Assembly (NCBI GenBank): GCA_949289305.1
Contig: CASENB010000005.1
Span: 1-64,000 of the forward strand
DNA length: 64,000 nucleotides
Reading direction: 5' to 3'
Source of the DNA: an uncultured Spirochaetales bacterium
Lineage (GTDB): Bacteria; Spirochaetota; Spirochaetia; Sphaerochaetales; Sphaerochaetaceae
Below, piece by piece: positions 35,055 through 43,957 of this stretch; position 1 is the first letter of the stretch, and each line of letters begins with the position of its first letter. Under the pieces are notes generated by a model. It did no database searches. It worked only from the letters and a program-made list of their open reading frames with translations, and was not told the origin of the DNA. A program made the translations under genes and the position numbers.

Positions 35055-35758
35055 TATATCGCTCCTAATGCATCAAGGGATAGATCAAGAACTGTCTTTG
35101 TGAGCCGCTTCCGGCTTTCCCCTTCGATAAAAGATATGCCTTCCTCATCAAGTCCAGCAGCCCAGTTAATCGAGAAGCAGACGCTGCAAAGCCTTATTCC
35201 AAGCTCATGTATTAAATTTGCCTCCGGATTGAGTGTCATTCCAACGACATCAGCTCCCCATGCCCTGTAAGCCCTTATCTCTGCCTTGCTCTCAAGACGG
35301 GGGCCGTTGGTCGTAATATAGACAATTGAGGGACTTATCCTCAAGTTTCTCTCAACAGACGCCCTTATGACTTGGAATTTTAATTCATCATCAAAAACAG
35401 ATGACATCTCCTTATGATCTAAATGACGGTCAACGCCGTCAAAAAAAGATAATGGCCGGCCATATGTAAAATCAATAAAATCGGAAACAAGGCCAATACA
35501 TGTAGGAAGAAGCCGTTCTGTAATCGATCCTACTGCATGGGTTGTTATCACGTGGCTTACGTCCATCTCTTCAAGAAGAGCCGCATTAGCTCTATAATTT
35601 ATTAAGTGAGGAGCTTTCGCATGACCTTTTCCATGGCGCAGTATGTATAAATAGTCGCCGTCAATAGCGGCATATGCGCTTCCGTATTTAGTATCGTACT
35701 CTTTGAAATCACGCTCAATAATGTTTTCTATCGCTGTTCCTGCTATTATCGCTTTCAT
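35054..35758 (-). CDS. MTAP/PNP family nucleoside phosphorylase
   Basis: 234 residues of the methylthioadenosine phosphorylase / purine nucleoside phosphorylase family, cleaving a purine nucleoside with phosphate to the base and ribose-1-phosphate-type sugar. Seen: GTAIENI at the start, ILRHGKGHAKAPHLINYRAN (phosphate and nucleoside site), THAVGSI, YITTNGPRLESKAEIRAYRAWGADVVGMT. It is shorter than classical MTAPs (about 270). It sits directly after an MtnA-family gene, pairing phosphorolysis with sugar-phosphate isomerisation. Confidence 0.82.
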   Translation of the reverse strand: MKAIIAGTAIENIIERDFKEYDTKYGSAYAAIDGDYLYILRHGKGHAKAPHLINYRANAALLEEMDVSHVITTHAVGSITERLLPTCIGLVSDFIDFTYGRPLSFFDGVDRHLDHKEMSSVFDDELKFQVIRASVERNLRISPSIVYITTNGPRLESKAEIRAYRAWGADVVGMTLNPEANLIHELGIRLCSVCFSINWAAGLDEEGISFIEGESRKRLTKTVLDLSLDALGAI

Positions 35759-35801
35759 ATTTTTTTATATTAAGGCAGAGATTAACTTTTTTCAAACACA
35801 A

Positions 35802-36737
35802 TCAAATCAGACCGTCTTTAGTTATTCTTTTTTCAATTAGGGATGAATCGATTATGTCAAATGCCGGATAGAGGGCGTTAAGATTTTCATTTGTAATATA
35901 AGAGCCGTTTATTTTCAGCACTTCTTCCTTATTCCTGTATTCGATTTTCAAATCCTTATTCTCGCTGCTTTTCAATACAAATGGATAATAAGGAATATTG
36001 AAATATTTTGCGCAGATTGCATTCTCAAGCGTTCCAATCTTATTAACAACCGATCCATCCTGCAAAAGCGCATCCGAGGCTGTCATATATATGTCTATCT
36101 TTTTCTCCCTCATAAAGAATGCTGGCATCGCATCCGTAATAAGGGTGCAATTTATTCCACACTCTGCTAAAGATGGAAGAGTTAGACGTGCGCCTTGAAG
36201 ATAAGGCCTGGTTTCAGGCACGTAAACTGTGAAGTTCTTATTCTCCATTAACGCTTTCTTGCATGAGAGAATAAAACTATGCTCAGGAAAACACGTAGTT
36301 AAGACTCCATATCCGTTTTGAATAAGATCTTTGCCAAAATCGCTCATCTTGTCATAGGCATCATCGTAGTAATCAAGGATTTCATTGACAACCATCTCGA
36401 CATCCTCTCCTGCCTCATGCCTTCTAATAACCTCTTTCAAAGTGTTTGCCATGCTTTTGTTCGTAGGTCTTGATGATGCGATATGCTCGGCACACTTCCT
36501 CAAGCTCTTATTCTTTCTGCTTAAAAGGACCATGCATCTAAGAGCTAGCTCAAGAGGTCCTCCGCCCTGAGTAACCATATCTTTTATTGCGTTATAGCAA
36601 TCCTCTTCGTTTCTTACTCTCACATACACCTTTTTCAAAGGATATGCTCTTCTGTCTAAAACTCTTATTTCATCATCTAAAAGCAGAGCGATTTCTGAGT
36701 GCCTTAACACCGTTGGAAGCATTTCTTCATTGAACAT
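35802..36737 (-). CDS. MtnA / eIF-2B alpha family sugar-1-phosphate isomerase
   Basis: 311 residues related to methylthioribose-1-phosphate isomerase. Seen: LDDEIRVLDRRAYP near the start, VTQGGGPLELALR (usually RGAPAIG), a Cys in GVLTTCFPEHSF at the position of the catalytic Cys, VYVPETRPYLQGARLT, ITDAMPAF, and ASDALLQDGSVVNKIGT with the catalytic Asp. The divergent RGAP-like motif suggests a related but not identical substrate, such as 5-deoxyribose-1-phosphate. Start chosen at ATG 36735-36737; a GTG 19 codons upstream would add an unlikely hydrophobic leader. The gene lies upstream of the MTAP-like gene, 43 bp apart. Confidence 0.7.
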   Translation of the reverse strand: MFNEEMLPTVLRHSEIALLLDDEIRVLDRRAYPLKKVYVRVRNEEDCYNAIKDMVTQGGGPLELALRCMVLLSRKNKSLRKCAEHIASSRPTNKSMANTLKEVIRRHEAGEDVEMVVNEILDYYDDAYDKMSDFGKDLIQNGYGVLTTCFPEHSFILSCKKALMENKNFTVYVPETRPYLQGARLTLPSLAECGINCTLITDAMPAFFMREKKIDIYMTASDALLQDGSVVNKIGTLENAICAKYFNIPYYPFVLKSSENKDLKIEYRNKEEVLKINGSYITNENLNALYPAFDIIDSSLIEKRITKDGLI

Positions 36738-36845
36738 AATCCAACTATAGCAGAAAACAAAAACAATCAAAATCCACATAAGAGGTTTGACCACATAGAC
36801 TGAGTAAGGTTAAATTGTAGAAAAACTAATAAAGAAGGAAATGCT

Positions 36846-38156
36846 ATGAAGAAAAAAGTACTGCTTTTGTTACTTGTCATGGCCGTACTGGCTGCCCCTC
36901 TTTTTTCTGCGGGAGTCAGAGAGCTAAAAGAGTTTGAAAGCATTGTAAAAGTTGAAAGCGTAGAGAACAATGCCAACGGCATTAGCAATATCTATGCTTA
37001 TAGAACGGATGGAAGTTCTGTCATCTACCATGTCTCAAGCGATACGATCTTCGAGGGAATAAGCCTCAAGAACATCGAAAAAGACGATATCCTCGTAATT
37101 GAGAGCAATGGAATTGCAACCATGAGCATTCCACCTCAGATGACAGCACTGAGAGTCAGAGACGTAACGCTGGCAGCGTCGCTCGGCTATTACAATGCGG
37201 ATTTTGCCGAGCCGATCGTATACGCTCCAATTGAAGAGAGGGCAAGCGAACTTTCCCTTCCTTTCGATATCAACGACATGATAGACCGTTTCTCATACTC
37301 ATATGGCTATCTTTCTATGGATAACCTAATTGCACAGAATCTTATCGTAAGAGGAGACTATTTTGCCCGCGGCATAATAGATGCAATTGATTTAAGACAG
37401 GAACTCTTATTGAACTTTGATGAGATGATAATGGTCACTCAGGAGTATTTTGACACAGTATTCTCTGCAGGTATTACAGGAGATTATGGCAATATCGTTA
37501 CAAATCTAAGCGCGATCGAGGCTTTAAGCGCCCCAGACAATCTTGAGGATGAGTTTGCTTATGCTTACGGATACATACTTGCCTACCAGATCCTAACTCA
37601 AGGAATCGAGATTGATAGAGTCGCATTCCCTTACGGCATGCTGAACAGACTATATAATGCAGAGGCTCTTCTGACAATCGAAGAGATGAATTCATCAATC
37701 GACGCCTATGTTCAATATATTAATCAGGTTGTTCAGGAGTGGTACAACCAGGTCTCAAGTGAAAACTTGGCAAAAGCAGAAGCTTTCCTTGCTGAGAATG
37801 CGACAAAAGAAGGCGTAGTTGCTATTAGCGATGAGCTTCAGATCGAATACGTTTCAAGAGCGGAAGGAGATGCGGCAACACCTACAGAAGATGACACTGT
37901 AGTTGTAAACTACACTCTACGTGATCTAGATGGCAACGTAATAGAGGAAAACGAAGGAGCTTCCTTCCCTCTTTCTGGCGTTATTGAAGGATTTAGAACT
38001 GCAATACTCAATATGAACGTCGGAGACAGCATTACAGCATATATCCATCCGTCAATCGGCTACGGAGAGTATGGAACAGGAACGATTGAGCCTAACGAAC
38101 TTTTGGTTTTCGATATCGAACTCGTTTCAATTGAAAACACTGCTGATCAGCAGTAA
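36846..38156 (+). CDS. Exported FKBP-type peptidyl-prolyl isomerase
   Basis: 436 residues with a signal peptide (KKVLLLLLVMAVLAAPLFSAG, cleaved after the Ala) and a C-terminal FKBP domain from about 345: VVVNYTLRDLDGNVIEEN, FPLSGVIEGFRTAI, MNVGDSITAYIHPSIGYGEYG, ELLVFDIELVSI. The middle holds an extended helical region of FkpA/Mip type, probably for dimerisation. It catalyses proline isomerisation in folding of periplasmic and outer-membrane proteins. AAGGAAATGCT precedes the start; terminator after the stop. Confidence 0.88.
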   Translation: MKKKVLLLLLVMAVLAAPLFSAGVRELKEFESIVKVESVENNANGISNIYAYRTDGSSVIYHVSSDTIFEGISLKNIEKDDILVIESNGIATMSIPPQMTALRVRDVTLAASLGYYNADFAEPIVYAPIEERASELSLPFDINDMIDRFSYSYGYLSMDNLIAQNLIVRGDYFARGIIDAIDLRQELLLNFDEMIMVTQEYFDTVFSAGITGDYGNIVTNLSAIEALSAPDNLEDEFAYAYGYILAYQILTQGIEIDRVAFPYGMLNRLYNAEALLTIEEMNSSIDAYVQYINQVVQEWYNQVSSENLAKAEAFLAENATKEGVVAISDELQIEYVSRAEGDAATPTEDDTVVVNYTLRDLDGNVIEENEGASFPLSGVIEGFRTAILNMNVGDSITAYIHPSIGYGEYGTGTIEPNELLVFDIELVSIENTADQQ

Positions 38157-38167
38157 TCAAAAATATA

Positions 38168-38197
38168 GGGCTGTTCATTACGAGCAGCCCATTTTTT
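38168..38197 (+). terminator. Terminator of the FKBP gene
   Basis: GGGCTG, 11-base loop, CAGCCC, ATTTTTTCTC. Sits 12 bp after the stop. Confidence 0.8.
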
Positions 38198-38200
38198 CTC

Positions 38201-38578
38201 TTAAAATCTAAATATAACGCTTTTAACGCTTTTATCTATATTTCTTGTAATTCCGCGTTTTATGTCTTTTTCATTACTGCTGAGCAAAAAGCGCCCGGGA
38301 GACATTACGAACACGCTTCCATTTATGCTCGTAACAGCCTCTCCCTCCAATACGATTTCAAGAGAAAACTCTTTTTCGCTTGGAATTTCCACCCTGCCCT
38401 TGTCAGTTGTCGGGTAAGCGGAAATTTCATATGCGACCTCCTCACATTCAGGGCATTTATATTTTCCAACGCCCTGATCATAAGGAAGGCTTCTATCCAT
38501 TACAGTAATAACATGGATGAACTTATCGCTGATTTTTAAATACAGCTCCATGTTATCTAAAGTATCAAAAATTATCAT
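38201..38578 (-). CDS. YhcH/YjgK/YiaL-like protein, 125 residues
   Basis: Small cupin-like protein: MIIFDTLDNMELYLKISDKF, then PYDQGVGKYKCPECEEVAYEI (the pGkyei.gd..a block with an added CPEC), LEIVLEGEAV and a terminal strand SVKSVIFRF, as in the YhcH/EbgC family linked to sugar metabolism. The family's PG.xHxP motif is replaced by SPGRFLL. Overlaps the upstream kinase-like gene by 4 nt. Assignment is fair, not firm. Confidence 0.5.
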   Translation of the reverse strand: MIIFDTLDNMELYLKISDKFIHVITVMDRSLPYDQGVGKYKCPECEEVAYEISAYPTTDKGRVEIPSEKEFSLEIVLEGEAVTSINGSVFVMSPGRFLLSSNEKDIKRGITRNIDKSVKSVIFRF

Positions 38579-39228
38579 TTAACGATATCTCCGACCTGCG
38601 AATGATGTTTATCATAGATTTCGGTATATTTTAAAATCATTTCGATACAGCCTTCAATACCTAGAGATGCAGAATCCAAGCTTAAATCATAGGTCCTGCA
38701 CATTCCCCATTTAGTATCAGAATAGTAGTTATAGAAGTTTGCTCTTGTCTTATCGTTTTTAAGACATATGTCCTCTGCCTTATCCGCATCGATTTCATAA
38801 ACGTTCACAGCTCTTTCCACACGGGCTGCAAGTGGCGCATGGATAAAGATTGATATCGCATTAGGATTATCTCTTAAAACGAAATCCGCACAGCGCCCAA
38901 TGATAACGCAGCTTCCTTTCTCAGCAATCCTCTTAATCGTATTAGATTGAATTAAGAAAAGTTGATCGTTTAAAGGCATCTCATTAAACCCTAAAGCTCC
39001 CGTTGCCATTGGATAGTTTCCCATTGCAATTGAGTATAAGAGACTTGACGTGGGCTTTTCATCAGCGTTATGAAAGAGCGATTCTGATAGTCCGCTATCC
39101 TTTGCAGCAATACTCAAGAGTTCTTTATCGTAGTATGGGATCTTAAGGTGCTCTGCGAGTTTCCTTCCTATTGCCCTACCCCCAGATCCGAATTGACGAC
39201 CTATTGCGTAAATTGTCTTTTCTCCCAT
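38575..39228 (-). CDS. Cytidylate kinase-like family protein
   Basis: 217 residues beginning TIYAIGRQFGSGGRAIGRKLAEHL, a P-loop variant (GRQFGSGG) found in the cytidylate-kinase-like family distinct from Cmk, with YYDKELLSIAAKDSGLSESL, GSCVIIGRCADFVLRD, and KTRANFYNYYSDTKWG. Members are common next to other genes in gut anaerobes; the substrate is unknown. It is separate from the true cmk at 31.6 kb. Confidence 0.75.
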   Translation of the reverse strand: MGEKTIYAIGRQFGSGGRAIGRKLAEHLKIPYYDKELLSIAAKDSGLSESLFHNADEKPTSSLLYSIAMGNYPMATGALGFNEMPLNDQLFLIQSNTIKRIAEKGSCVIIGRCADFVLRDNPNAISIFIHAPLAARVERAVNVYEIDADKAEDICLKNDKTRANFYNYYSDTKWGMCRTYDLSLDSASLGIEGCIEMILKYTEIYDKHHSQVGDIVK

Positions 39229-39604
39229 ATTTTTCTTCTCCTTCTACTCTAATTATAAATTATTTCAACGGTAATCAAAGAAAAAAGTAAAAAATACACA
39301 TAAGAGGAAATAAAACTTAATCTGTTGTTACGATCAATACTACTTTGGCTCTGTTTGAAAAACGAAAGGCGGTTAACTTGCTTCAATTGTCCCGATACTT
39401 CGAGGTATGCTTATGGATGCATATCAAAAACCCTGTGCAAAGTTGTTAGGCGGCTCTAGCTGTTTATATCTTGCAAGGCTAATCGTCAATTGTCAGTACC
39501 TCTTTCTGATCTAAGATTAATCTAAAGCGCTAAAAATACTCAAGATTAATGGCATATTTTAATATTATGCCATAAAACGTTTTTCTTCTTTTAAGAAGTT
39601 ATAG
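39229..39604. other. Intergenic, no gene recognised
   Basis: AT-rich stretch between the kinase-like gene and the right end of the TnpB element. It contains the promoter side of the kinase-like gene near 39229-39290. A short 33-codon plus-strand frame at about 39413 shows no recognisable features. The region from about 39360 to 39480 is richer in GC than its surroundings and may be a remnant of something, but I cannot identify it. Confidence 0.4.
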
Positions 39605-39740
39605 ATTGGGAACCATGTTAGTGACAGTACCATCTAGGCAAGCCTAGAGGTTTCCAGAGAATAACTCTGGTCTTTTTCCTCGTTTATAGATGCCTTGCTT
39701 CTTAGGTGCATTGCTGCACGTTCGTCCACAGGGGGCATCT
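39605..39740 (-). ncRNA. Candidate omega (guide) RNA of TnpB
   Basis: TnpB guide RNAs overlap the 3' end of tnpB and run to the element's right end. Here two hairpins occur on the minus strand at that place: CCAGAG/CTCTGG (39654-39670) and TCTAGGC/GCCTAGA with a two-base loop (39633-39648), the second containing the tnpB stop codon, then GGTACTGTCAC (39621-39631), a possible right-end sequence. Extent is approximate and rests on knowledge of IS200/IS605 elements. Confidence 0.4.
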
Positions 39741-40875
39741 CCGGAGGCTTAACTTCGCCAGCGTCCCTGGCTAGGGCCATCAGGCCAAAGGATTCAAGAT
39801 TGAGTGAAGCATTCCGATCTCGATCTTGTTGGGTATGGCACACGGGGCACTCCCACTCCCTGTCACTGAGTGTGAGCTCCGCATTATGCCAGCCGCAATA
39901 ATGGCAAGTTTTTGACGAACTGAAGAATCTGTCTGCAGTTATGAGTCTTTTTCCGTACCAGAGGCATTTATATTCAATCTGCCTCCTTATCTCATAGAAT
40001 GACGCATCCTGTATGTGCTTCGAGAGCTTCCTGTTCTTCATCATTCCAGTCACGTTAAGATCTTCGACGACTATGGCGTCCGCTTGGCTGTCGCAGACTA
40101 TTTCCTTCGTCATCTTATCTACCGCATCCTTCCTGATGTTGGCAATCTTCTCATGAAGCACTGCTATTTTATTCTTGAGTTTCTTCCAGTTGTTCGATCC
40201 CTTACTCTTTTTTGAAAGCATCCTCTGAAGATGCTTAAGCTTTTTCTCATGCTTCTTCAGCGTACGCGGATTCTTATATTCCCTACCATCTGAACAGACC
40301 GCAAGTCGCTCAAGGTTGAGATCAATGCCGATTACTTTTGGCTTTTCTGGCATCTCTGTTTTTAAAAGCTCAATGCTATCTTCAAAAAGGCATGAGGCAT
40401 ATGCCGTACCTGAAGGATTTACTGTCACTGTGATGTTTTTAAGCTTTCCAACAGGATTTCTGTGAATTACTGCCTTAACATAGCCAACTCCTTGCACGTA
40501 GATCCTCTCTCTGCTCACATCTACCTTCCCCCGCTGTGGGATCCTGAAGCTTTTCTTTGAGCGGTGCCTCGTCTTAAACTTCGGATACCTTGAATCTCCA
40601 CGAAAGAAGGCTTTGAAAGCGGCGCTGAGATCTGCTGACACGCACTGAAGAGTCTGAGCTGGAGCATCTGAAAGCCAGTGGAAAGCAGGCTTTAGAGTGT
40701 GTGCAATGAAGTTATTAAGATCATAGGCCGTATGGCTCTCCTTCCTCCTCTCATAAGACTTGGAGGAGTATTCTAAAAGGCGGTTCCAGACAAAGCGGCA
40801 GCAGCCGATGATTCTTATCATCTGCCCTCTCTGTTCGTCTGTTGGATAGAGTCTGAAGCGGTACGCTTTCTGCAT
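39634..40875 (-). CDS. tnpB: TnpB, RNA-guided nuclease of an IS200/IS605-type element
   Basis: 413-residue TnpB, ancestor-type of Cas12: an RNA-guided DNA nuclease that favours retention of its own element. Seen: MQKAYRFRLYPTDEQ start, RuvC-I GIDLNLERLAV (Asp185), bridge-like basic helix HEKKLKHLQRMLSKKS, RuvC-II VVEDLNVTGM (Glu271), zinc finger CHYCG (324-327) and CPVC (343-346), RuvC-III DRDRNASLNL (Asp351/353). All catalytic residues are present. No tnpA is adjacent, so mobility would need a transposase in trans. Its base composition is richer in GC than flanking DNA. Confidence 0.93.
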   Translation of the reverse strand: MQKAYRFRLYPTDEQRGQMIRIIGCCRFVWNRLLEYSSKSYERRKESHTAYDLNNFIAHTLKPAFHWLSDAPAQTLQCVSADLSAAFKAFFRGDSRYPKFKTRHRSKKSFRIPQRGKVDVSRERIYVQGVGYVKAVIHRNPVGKLKNITVTVNPSGTAYASCLFEDSIELLKTEMPEKPKVIGIDLNLERLAVCSDGREYKNPRTLKKHEKKLKHLQRMLSKKSKGSNNWKKLKNKIAVLHEKIANIRKDAVDKMTKEIVCDSQADAIVVEDLNVTGMMKNRKLSKHIQDASFYEIRRQIEYKCLWYGKRLITADRFFSSSKTCHYCGWHNAELTLSDREWECPVCHTQQDRDRNASLNLESFGLMALARDAGEVKPPEMPPVDERAAMHLRSKASINEEKDQSYSLETSRLA

Positions 40876-41045
40876 ATTTGTAAAATAGCTTAAAACTTGG
40901 AATCAACGCAAAAAAAATTTAAAAATATTTCAAAAATTCTGCATTTAGATCCTATGCAAACATGATGGGGTATTTGCAGAAGGCTTTATATCGTAATTAC
41001 TCAAGCCTTTTTTATTTGCTAATAGAAAATCTTGAAAGCTATGAA

Positions 41046-41083
41046 AAAAGGACTGCCATAGCTATTAAAGTTAGGACAGTCCA
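41046..41083 (-). terminator. Terminator of the flavodiiron gene
   Basis: On the minus strand GGACTG, 21-base loop, CAGTCC, then TTTTTT. It follows the fprA-like stop by about 24 bp. Confidence 0.6.
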
Positions 41084-41106
41084 TTTGTCTTTTATTGGTG
41101 ATTCTT

Positions 41107-42303
41107 TTATTTTGTTAGTTCTTCTGCAAGCTTATCTAATTCTGCAAGAGTCTCTTCTTTTGCTGAGCTTAGAATGCTTACAGAACGGCCGAGGCAGATC
41201 TCGATATTCTTCATTGAAGATAAAAGCTCTGACATCTTCTTTCCGCTCTGGAGAGCCCATGTACCACATTCTACGAGGCCGATCTTCTTATTCTGATACA
41301 AATGAGCTTTTAGATCCAATAGAAGGCCTTCCATCTTTGGGAAGATTTCAAGGTTGTAAGTGCTAGAAGCAAATACGGCCTTTGAATATCTGAAACACTC
41401 TGAAAGAAGAATAGACTGATCTGTCTTAGATGCATCGTACATATGGATGTTCTTAACGCCTTTATCGGCAAGAGATAGCGCAAGATAGTTCATAGCCTGT
41501 TCGGTATTTCCATAGATAGAGGAATATACGATTACGATTCCCTCGTCTTCAGCCTTATAAGAAGACCATGTAACATATTTATCTATGAACCAGGAGAGAT
41601 TCTCTCTCCAAATAGGACCATGAAGAGGTGCGATCATGGCAATGTCCAAAGCAGATGCCTTCTTTAAGAGGTTCTGAGTCTGAACGCCATATTTTCCTAC
41701 GATATTTATATAATACCTTCTCGCATCATCTAACCATTCTTTTTCAAACTCAACTTCATCTGCAAATAGATTTCCTGAGAGAGCTCCAAAAGTTCCAAAT
41801 GCATCGGCGCTGTACAACACTTTTGTAAAAGTATCGTAAGTAACCATTACTTCCGGCCAGTGAACCATTGGTGCAAGAACGAAAGTAAAGCTATGTTTTC
41901 CTGTATTTAGAACATCCCCTTCTTTTACGACCTTTGCTCTTTCAAGCGCATTGAAAGAATAGAATTGAGAGATAAACTGAATTGCCTTTGCATTTGATAC
42001 GATCTTTACTTCAGGATACTCCTTTATAATCGATTCAATTGTAGCACAGTGATCAGGCTCAACGTGATTGATAATAAGATAATCAAGGCTTCTACCGTTT
42101 AGAACGCCTTTTACGTTTTCCATAAACTGTCTTGAAACGCTATGATCGACAGTATCGAGAAGAACCGTCTTCTCATCTAAGACGATGTAGCTGTTATAGC
42201 TTACGCCTCTCTCTATTGGATAGATATTTTCAAATAACGCAAGACGCCTGTCGCTTGATCCCACGTAATAAGTATCTGTTGATATTTTTCTGCTTAATTG
42301 CAT
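41107..42303 (-). CDS. FprA family A-type flavodiiron protein
   Basis: 398-residue soluble enzyme that reduces oxygen to water (or NO to N2O) and protects anaerobes. Order: metallo-beta-lactamase-like diiron domain (1-245; INHVEPDHCATIESII with the H.E.D.H ligands, MVHWPEVMVTYD, DAFGTFGAL, PLHGPIWRENL) and flavodoxin domain (about 255-398; VYSSIYGNTEQAMNYLA for the FMN phosphate). It has no rubredoxin tail, so it needs a separate electron donor. GGAG precedes the ATG by about seven bases. Divergent from dat. Confidence 0.93.
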   Translation of the reverse strand: MQLSRKISTDTYYVGSSDRRLALFENIYPIERGVSYNSYIVLDEKTVLLDTVDHSVSRQFMENVKGVLNGRSLDYLIINHVEPDHCATIESIIKEYPEVKIVSNAKAIQFISQFYSFNALERAKVVKEGDVLNTGKHSFTFVLAPMVHWPEVMVTYDTFTKVLYSADAFGTFGALSGNLFADEVEFEKEWLDDARRYYINIVGKYGVQTQNLLKKASALDIAMIAPLHGPIWRENLSWFIDKYVTWSSYKAEDEGIVIVYSSIYGNTEQAMNYLALSLADKGVKNIHMYDASKTDQSILLSECFRYSKAVFASSTYNLEIFPKMEGLLLDLKAHLYQNKKIGLVECGTWALQSGKKMSELLSSMKNIEICLGRSVSILSSAKEETLAELDKLAEELTK

Positions 42304-42589
42304 TTTTTTCTCCTAAGAAGAATATATTATTATAAATAAGGGAAAATTGAAATAGAGACAGAAAAAAATAACCTTTTGGATCAATTTAGGCTTAATCCAC
42401 TATTTCATACAAATAAAATTAAAAATCTTTATTAAATAATTTTCGATATTCAAAAGAAATAACATTATTTTAATTTTTTTCATAAAAACTATAGCCATAC
42501 ACGAAAATCGCTGTTATTATTGCAATCGGCCAAATTTATTTTGCCAGACTTAATTTATAGGTAGTTTTTTATGGAGTAGATGAAAAGGA

Positions 42590-43957
42590 ATGAACGAAAA
42601 CATTACATTGTCAAATAAGTACTTCACTGAGCGTCAGAACGACTTTGAGTCTTCTGCTAGAAGTTATCCTCGCAAGTTTCCTCTTGCGCTGAAAAAGGCT
42701 AAAGGATCTTACGTTGTAGATGTTGAAGGGAATAAGTATTTAGATTTCCTTTGTGGAGCTGGAACTCTTGCCTTAGGGCATAACGATGATGAAGTAAATC
42801 AAGCGATGGTCGATCTGATACTCTCAGGCTCGCCGCTACATACGCTGGATTTGACAACTCCGGTCAAAGACCGTTTCGTTCAAACTATTTTCTCTCTTCT
42901 TCCAGAGGGCCTAAAAGAGAATGCAAAAATACAGTTCTGCTCCCCTAGCGGCACAGATGCTGTTGATGCCGCAATTAAGCTCTGCAAGACAGCAACGGGC
43001 AGAAGCGGAGTTATCGCATTTTCAGGCGCATTCCATGGAATGGGACACGGGGCACTCTCTTTAACAGGAAATCTTGGGGCAAAAACAAAAATCGGCAACT
43101 TAATGCCTGGAGTGCAGTTCATGCCATATCCGTACTCTTACAGATGTCCGTTCGGACTTGGAGGAGAAGAAGGAGTAAAAGCTGCCTCTGCATATTTTGA
43201 AAGAATGCTTAAAGACCCTGAAAGCGGTGTTGTAAAACCTGCATGTGTAATCATAGAGCCGATTCAGGGAGAAGGAGGCGTAATTCCTGCGCCTGTCGAA
43301 TTCTTAAAGACTGTACGCCGCGTCACAAAAGAACTTGGAATTCCGATGATCGTGGATGAAATCCAGTGCGGAATCGGAAGAAGCGGAAAGGTATTCACAT
43401 TTGAATACGCAGAAATAGTTCCTGATGTAATCCTGTGCTCAAAGGCAATTGGAGGATCTCAGCCTCTTTCTGTTGTTATCTATAATAAAGATTTAGACTT
43501 ATGGACTGCAGGGGCACACACAGGAACGTTCAGAGGCAACCAGATTGCAATGGCTGCCGGCACTGTCGTTTTAAACAGAGTCAGCAATCCTGATTTCTTA
43601 AAAGAAGTCCAGAGAAAAGGAAACTATTTAATGACTAAGCTAGGAGAGCTTAAAGATGAAGTTTCCATTATTGGCGACATCAGAGGAAAGGGCCTTATGA
43701 TTGGAATTGAGTTCATTGATCCAAGAGGGGAAAAAGATCTGATTGGACATCCGATGCAGAGCGGAAAGATTGCAGCCCTTGTACAGCGCTTATGTTTTGA
43801 AAATAAGTTCATAATGGAAAAAGGCGGAAGAGACGGCTCTGTTATGAGATGTCTTTGCGCTTTAAACGTTAAAGATGAAGAGATTGAAGAGATGCTTTCA
43901 ATCTTTACAAAAGTCGTTAAAGAGGTGGATCTAAGTGTTAAAAACAACGCTATCTAA
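42590..43957 (+). CDS. dat: Diaminobutyrate--2-oxoglutarate aminotransferase
   Basis: PLP enzyme converting aspartate semialdehyde to L-2,4-diaminobutyrate with glutamate as donor. 455 residues. Seen: FLCGAGTLALGHND, FCSPSGTDAVDAAIKLCKTATGR, SGAFHGMGHGALSLTG, EPIQGEGGVIPAP, VDEIQCGIGRSGK, and Lys285 in CSKAIGG. These match DABA aminotransferases paired with decarboxylases. AAGGA precedes the ATG very closely; another GGAG lies 13 bases upstream. It overlaps the decarboxylase gene by 23 nt, and the pair leads to 1,3-diaminopropane. Confidence 0.88.
   Translation: MNENITLSNKYFTERQNDFESSARSYPRKFPLALKKAKGSYVVDVEGNKYLDFLCGAGTLALGHNDDEVNQAMVDLILSGSPLHTLDLTTPVKDRFVQTIFSLLPEGLKENAKIQFCSPSGTDAVDAAIKLCKTATGRSGVIAFSGAFHGMGHGALSLTGNLGAKTKIGNLMPGVQFMPYPYSYRCPFGLGGEEGVKAASAYFERMLKDPESGVVKPACVIIEPIQGEGGVIPAPVEFLKTVRRVTKELGIPMIVDEIQCGIGRSGKVFTFEYAEIVPDVILCSKAIGGSQPLSVVIYNKDLDLWTAGAHTGTFRGNQIAMAAGTVVLNRVSNPDFLKEVQRKGNYLMTKLGELKDEVSIIGDIRGKGLMIGIEFIDPRGEKDLIGHPMQSGKIAALVQRLCFENKFIMEKGGRDGSVMRCLCALNVKDEEIEEMLSIFTKVVKEVDLSVKNNAI

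Noticed and set aside
40962..41366. Plus-strand open frame of 134 codons after tnpB
   Set aside because: Covers the terminator and end of the flavodiiron gene on the other strand; the latter has clear family motifs.
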